From: Cupriavidus respiraculi
Lineage (GTDB): Bacteria > Pseudomonadota > Gammaproteobacteria > Burkholderiales > Burkholderiaceae
Direction of reading: 5' to 3'
NCBI RefSeq assembly: GCF_914271545.1
Contig: NZ_CAJZAH010000001.1
Location: 806,001 to 870,000 of the forward strand
DNA length: 64,000 nt
The translations under genes were made by a program, and so were the position numbers. The notes beneath the pieces are model-generated. The model had not been told where the DNA came from and searched no databases. It saw only the letters and a program-made list of their open reading frames with translations. Below, piece after piece: positions 61,412 through 64,000 of the stretch; the first letter of the stretch is position 1, and every line of letters starts with the position of its first letter.

Positions 61412-61438
61412 CGGACGACCGGCCTTACCGGTCGTCCG
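61412..61438. terminator. Hairpin between convergent response-regulator and type III genes
   Basis: Perfect 11-bp arms (CGGACGACCGG and its complement) flank CCTTA, directly after the regulator stop. No T-run follows. Confidence 0.6.
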
Positions 61439-61461
61439 GCGCCCGAAACCCACCGCGGCCA

Positions 61462-61995
61462 TCATTCCCCGTCCCCTACTCGCAAAGCCGTCTCGACCGC
61501 TTCCGCCGTCGGGACGGCCATGGCATGCCGGCTCGGCAACGCCGTGCTGGCATGCATGGGGTACACCACCTTGACCATCCCTGGCGCCTCGCTGCTCACG
61601 GGCTGCGCCCCCAGCCTTTCATAGACCGACAGCAACCTCGACCGCACGGCGTCCAGCGATGGATCGGCACTGCGCAACGGAATCAGGCCCGTCACCACCT
61701 CCACCTCGGGCACGTGACGCTCCAACGCCCGAATGAAGGCCACCAGGCGACGCACCGCTCCATCCAGCGCTTCCGGCGCGCCGGTGGCCTCCACATCGCA
61801 GATCAACAGTGCGCCGCGCTCGTACCGGTACACCAGATCGAGTCCCTTCCACAGCAAGCGCCGGCCAAGCTCGAACTCGCTCTGGCCCAAGTAGGCTACC
61901 GACGTATCGAACCGGCGCGCATGGAGGAACGCCGTGACGGGATCGATCGCGACGGGTGCCGATGTATCGTTGCCCGATGGGAATGAAGTCGACAT
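61462..61995 (-). CDS. Unrecognised protein in the type III secretion cluster
   Basis: The ATG at 61995 starts a 177-aa product; a longer TTG start at 62028 is possible. It begins with a Ser/Asn-rich leader, followed by the acidic-hydrophobic segment DPVTAFLHARRFDTSVAYLGQ and SEFELGRRLLWKGLDLVYRYE. LDGAVRRLVAFIRALERHVPEVEVVTG follows. No motif I can name is present. It follows the SctB-like translocator gene by 33 bases and is therefore probably co-transcribed; a regulator, chaperone or needle-related role is possible but unsupported. Confidence 0.65.
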   Translation of the reverse strand: MSTSFPSGNDTSAPVAIDPVTAFLHARRFDTSVAYLGQSEFELGRRLLWKGLDLVYRYERGALLICDVEATGAPEALDGAVRRLVAFIRALERHVPEVEVVTGLIPLRSADPSLDAVRSRLLSVYERLGAQPVSSEAPGMVKVVYPMHASTALPSRHAMAVPTAEAVETALRVGDGE

Positions 61996-62028
61996 GACAA
62001 ACTCGATGGCCGTAGTGATCGGAGCCAA

Positions 62029-62649
62029 TTACCGGGAGATATCGATGGCCTTCAGGATGTCCTGTTGTGCCTGCCACATCGTCCGCATCCCAGACAAATA
62101 GTCCTGCCGGATCGCGGCACCTTCCTCGCCCAGCGTCCCGATCAGGTGCCCGTGGGCTTCGCTGCAACCCTTGGTGAAATCCGCCCGCATCTGCGCGTCG
62201 GCCGCCTCCTTGGTCAGCGCGCCACCGGTAATGCGGCTGCCCGCGTTGGACAGCGGGCTGAAGATCCCGCTGCCGATCTGCGAGCCGATCTCCAGACCCA
62301 TCGGGCCCGCCTTCCGGAAGCCGCCGAAGGCCGTGATCCCCGTTGCCACGCCACCGACGATTTCCCACGCACCGCTGACCACCGCGGCATCGAAGGTCTT
62401 CTTGATGAAGTCGGCTTGCGCGTCGAGCGAGCTCTTCTGCAGTTTCCATTGCGACAGCACGCCCTGGGCCTCCGCCTCCTTGACCGCGTTGCGCAGCTTC
62501 TGCATCGCGGCAAGGAACTCGGCCAGCATCACCGAGAAATTGAACGGCCGGGCCGACAGCCCGCCGGTTGCGGGGTTCGCCGCGGCGTGCACGTCAGTTG
62601 CAGTATCAGGCGCCGCCGTCGGCGTGCCGGTGGATGCGATTGCATTCAT
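62029..62649 (-). CDS. Type III secretion translocator, SctB/YopD-like
   Basis: The 206-aa protein has a Thr/Ala-rich disordered start, a charged coiled-coil-like helix (FNFSVMLAEFLAAMQKLRNAVKEAEAQGVLSQ, about residues 36-67) and one long hydrophobic stretch (SGAWEIVGGVATGITAFGG, about residues 92-110). Another helical segment follows toward the C-terminus. A single hydrophobic region in a small secreted translocator fits the SctB/YopD/SseD role. GTATCAATCATG-type context gives the start at 62649. It is downstream of the larger translocator on the same strand. The family call rests on layout rather than a precise motif. Confidence 0.65.
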   Translation of the reverse strand: MNAIASTGTPTAAPDTATDVHAAANPATGGLSARPFNFSVMLAEFLAAMQKLRNAVKEAEAQGVLSQWKLQKSSLDAQADFIKKTFDAAVVSGAWEIVGGVATGITAFGGFRKAGPMGLEIGSQIGSGIFSPLSNAGSRITGGALTKEAADAQMRADFTKGCSEAHGHLIGTLGEEGAAIRQDYLSGMRTMWQAQQDILKAIDISR

Positions 62650-62683
62650 GATTGGTACTCCTCGATTGATATGTCGGCGCGAA

Positions 62684-64000
62684 TCACGCCATGTTCCCTA
62701 CTACCTGCTGCATGCATTCGGCCGCTTCCCGAATCCCCTTCGTCGTGTTCATCGTGAGCGCCTGGAGGTCGTCCATCAGGTTCTCGCGGAACTCCTCCTC
62801 CTGCTTCGCCGAGCGCCGTGCGCTCTCGATCAGGAAGTTCCACAAGATGGCGTCCCGCAGCAGTTCGTTGATTTCCCGTTGCTTGCCGGCGAAGTCGATT
62901 CGCATCGCGCCGTCCACGACGGGCGCGGTCACCGTCGCCCCGACGGCGACGACCGTAGTGGCCAGACGCAGCAAGGACTGTTGGGACACCGCGGCACGCG
63001 CCAGCGCACGCATGACCTCGCGCTCTACCTGGTTGGCAAACTCCGTCTCGATCAGGTTCACGGCATCGCCGTAGCGCTTGCTGGCCACCGTCTTGGCGGC
63101 GCGCATCAGCGAGTCGGACACGATCTTCTCGATCGCCTCCTCGCCAAACATCTTCGTGACGGCGTTGGCGAGCTTCGGAGAGCACGCTGCGAAGGCGCCG
63201 CGGACCGCCTCCTGCATCCGCGTGACCGAATTCCTGGCGATCTCCTTGCCCAGCGCTGTGGCGATCTGCTGCGCCGCCGCCATCGCACTTTCGCTTTCGC
63301 GCATGGCGATCTTGGCGGCCGCCTCCGTCGCAGCGCCCTTGGCCGCGTTGGCGGCTTCTTCTGCCGTATTGATCGCCCGCGACAGCGTGACGCCCAGCGC
63401 CTTGCCCTCGCCGCGTCCCAACGCAACGGCGGACTTCACCACGAACCGGCCGGCCTGAACCGCCCTGGCCGCCGAGAAGAGGCTCGCGGCACCGGAGGCC
63501 GTGCCCAGCACGAATTCCGCCTTGGCGCAGCGCTCGATGTCATCCTGCAGCTTTTCCCGGAGCTCGGGATGGCAATGCACCACCGTCATCAGTACGCATT
63601 TGGTGATGCTGGCCACCGCGGTCGCGATATCGAGTACACCTTGCGGCTGTCCCGTCAGCAGCTTGACGCAGCCGGTAATGACTTGCGCGGCCGCCATCGC
63701 CCAGTTGCAGACCAGGGAAAACACCCCGCCCTTGCCCGCTTTCTCGTTGAGCTTGGCCTGCTCCTCCCGCGCGCGGTTCTCGGCCTCGATCTTCCTGCGC
63801 GCGAGCGCGGCTTCGACGTCGCGCAGCATCGTCTGGTTCGAGCAACTCAGCGCCATCAGATCCAGGGTGCCGCTGGACAGTACGTCGAACAGCCTGAGCT
63901 GCAGGGTTTCCATCGAAATGGCCGCCCCGTAGAAGTCCATCAGCGACGCGGTGATCTCGCCGAGTGTCCTGATGGTCGGCTGCAACGCGGTCGCCGCCGT
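62684..64000 (-). CDS. Type III secretion translocator, SctE/YopB-like, partial
   Basis: The frame is open to the window edge, so the 5' end is missing; the visible part is 439 residues (a possible TTG at 63985 is probably internal). It has an N-terminal helix rich in Ala/Glu/Arg (DVEAALARRKIEAENRAREE). Two hydrophobic regions follow (VFSLVCNWAMAAAQVITGCV near residue 95, LRLATTVVAVGATVTAPVV near 345) around long Ala-rich coiled coils. Two hydrophobic regions with coiled coils are the mark of large pore-forming translocators (SctE: YopB/SipB/BopB). It sits directly upstream of the SctB-like gene. Confidence 0.75.
   Translation of the reverse strand, partial: TAATALQPTIRTLGEITASLMDFYGAAISMETLQLRLFDVLSSGTLDLMALSCSNQTMLRDVEAALARRKIEAENRAREEQAKLNEKAGKGGVFSLVCNWAMAAAQVITGCVKLLTGQPQGVLDIATAVASITKCVLMTVVHCHPELREKLQDDIERCAKAEFVLGTASGAASLFSAARAVQAGRFVVKSAVALGRGEGKALGVTLSRAINTAEEAANAAKGAATEAAAKIAMRESESAMAAAQQIATALGKEIARNSVTRMQEAVRGAFAACSPKLANAVTKMFGEEAIEKIVSDSLMRAAKTVASKRYGDAVNLIETEFANQVEREVMRALARAAVSQQSLLRLATTVVAVGATVTAPVVDGAMRIDFAGKQREINELLRDAILWNFLIESARRSAKQEEEFRENLMDDLQALTMNTTKGIREAAECMQQVVGNMA

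Noticed and set aside
1-64000. CRISPR array, tRNA, rRNA or insertion sequence
   Set aside because: No regular direct repeats with spacers, no cloverleaf or rRNA signature and no transposase were seen. The only repeats are the short REP-like palindromes.

Overview
The base composition is high-GC, the codon use is strongly GC3-biased, and several periplasmic Bug-type (TctC-like) binding proteins are scattered among catabolic genes. Together with a type III secretion locus and a pEtN-type cellulose operon, this points to a beta-proteobacterium of the Burkholderiales, most like Cupriavidus/Ralstonia. That placement is inferred from gene content; no rRNA, tRNA, CRISPR array or insertion sequence was seen.

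Layout. (1) 1-3.9 kb: the 3' end of an HlyD-like adaptor gene; a 516-aa protein whose C-terminus looks like a restriction-endonuclease-fold toxin; and an ArsR repressor with a quinone-oxidoreductase-type dehydrogenase. The last two share near-identical 18-bp operators. (2) 3.9-10 kb, minus strand: three exported lipoproteins (calcineurin-type phosphoesterase with a lectin-like C-terminus, beta-propeller lactonase-like protein, 5'-nucleotidase). (3) 10.2-13.4 kb: a D-tartrate utilisation unit (D-tartrate dehydratase plus Bug receptor, with a divergent LysR regulator). (4) 13.4-18.8 kb: a methyl-accepting chemotaxis protein, then a two-subunit CoA-transferase flanked by two Bug receptors. (5) 19.2-25.5 kb: two GH13 glucosidase/trehalose-synthase-type enzymes with a flavin-dependent LLM-class oxidoreductase, an SGNH hydrolase and a short-chain dehydrogenase.

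(6) 25.9-40.7 kb: one collinear cellulose operon, bcsB-bcsZ-bcsC-bcsE-bcsF-bcsQ-bcsA-bcsG-bcsR. BcsA/B make and translocate the glucan, BcsC exports it through the outer membrane, BcsZ trims it, BcsE/F and BcsQ/R tune the complex through c-di-GMP and assembly, and BcsG decorates the polymer with phosphoethanolamine. Several junctions have ATGA overlaps. (7) 40.7-52.2 kb: a dCache chemoreceptor carrying nearly all of the amino-acid-binding signature, another Bug receptor, a glycerophosphodiesterase, a GNAT acetyltransferase, a gamma-glutamyltransferase/Bug/GAF operon with a divergent LysR, an old-yellow-enzyme homologue and a VOC protein.

(8) 52.4-59.4 kb: a Lys/Ala-rich histone-like protein, a small zinc-ribbon-like protein, an Lrp/AsnC regulator, an ACT-like protein, the divergent metR/metE pair and a DUF1254/DUF1214 lipoprotein. 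(9) 59.5-64 kb: the edge of a type III secretion locus. It holds a CesT-family chaperone, a small unknown gene, a NarL-type response regulator, one unrecognised gene, an SctB-like translocator and a partial SctE-like translocator that runs off the window.
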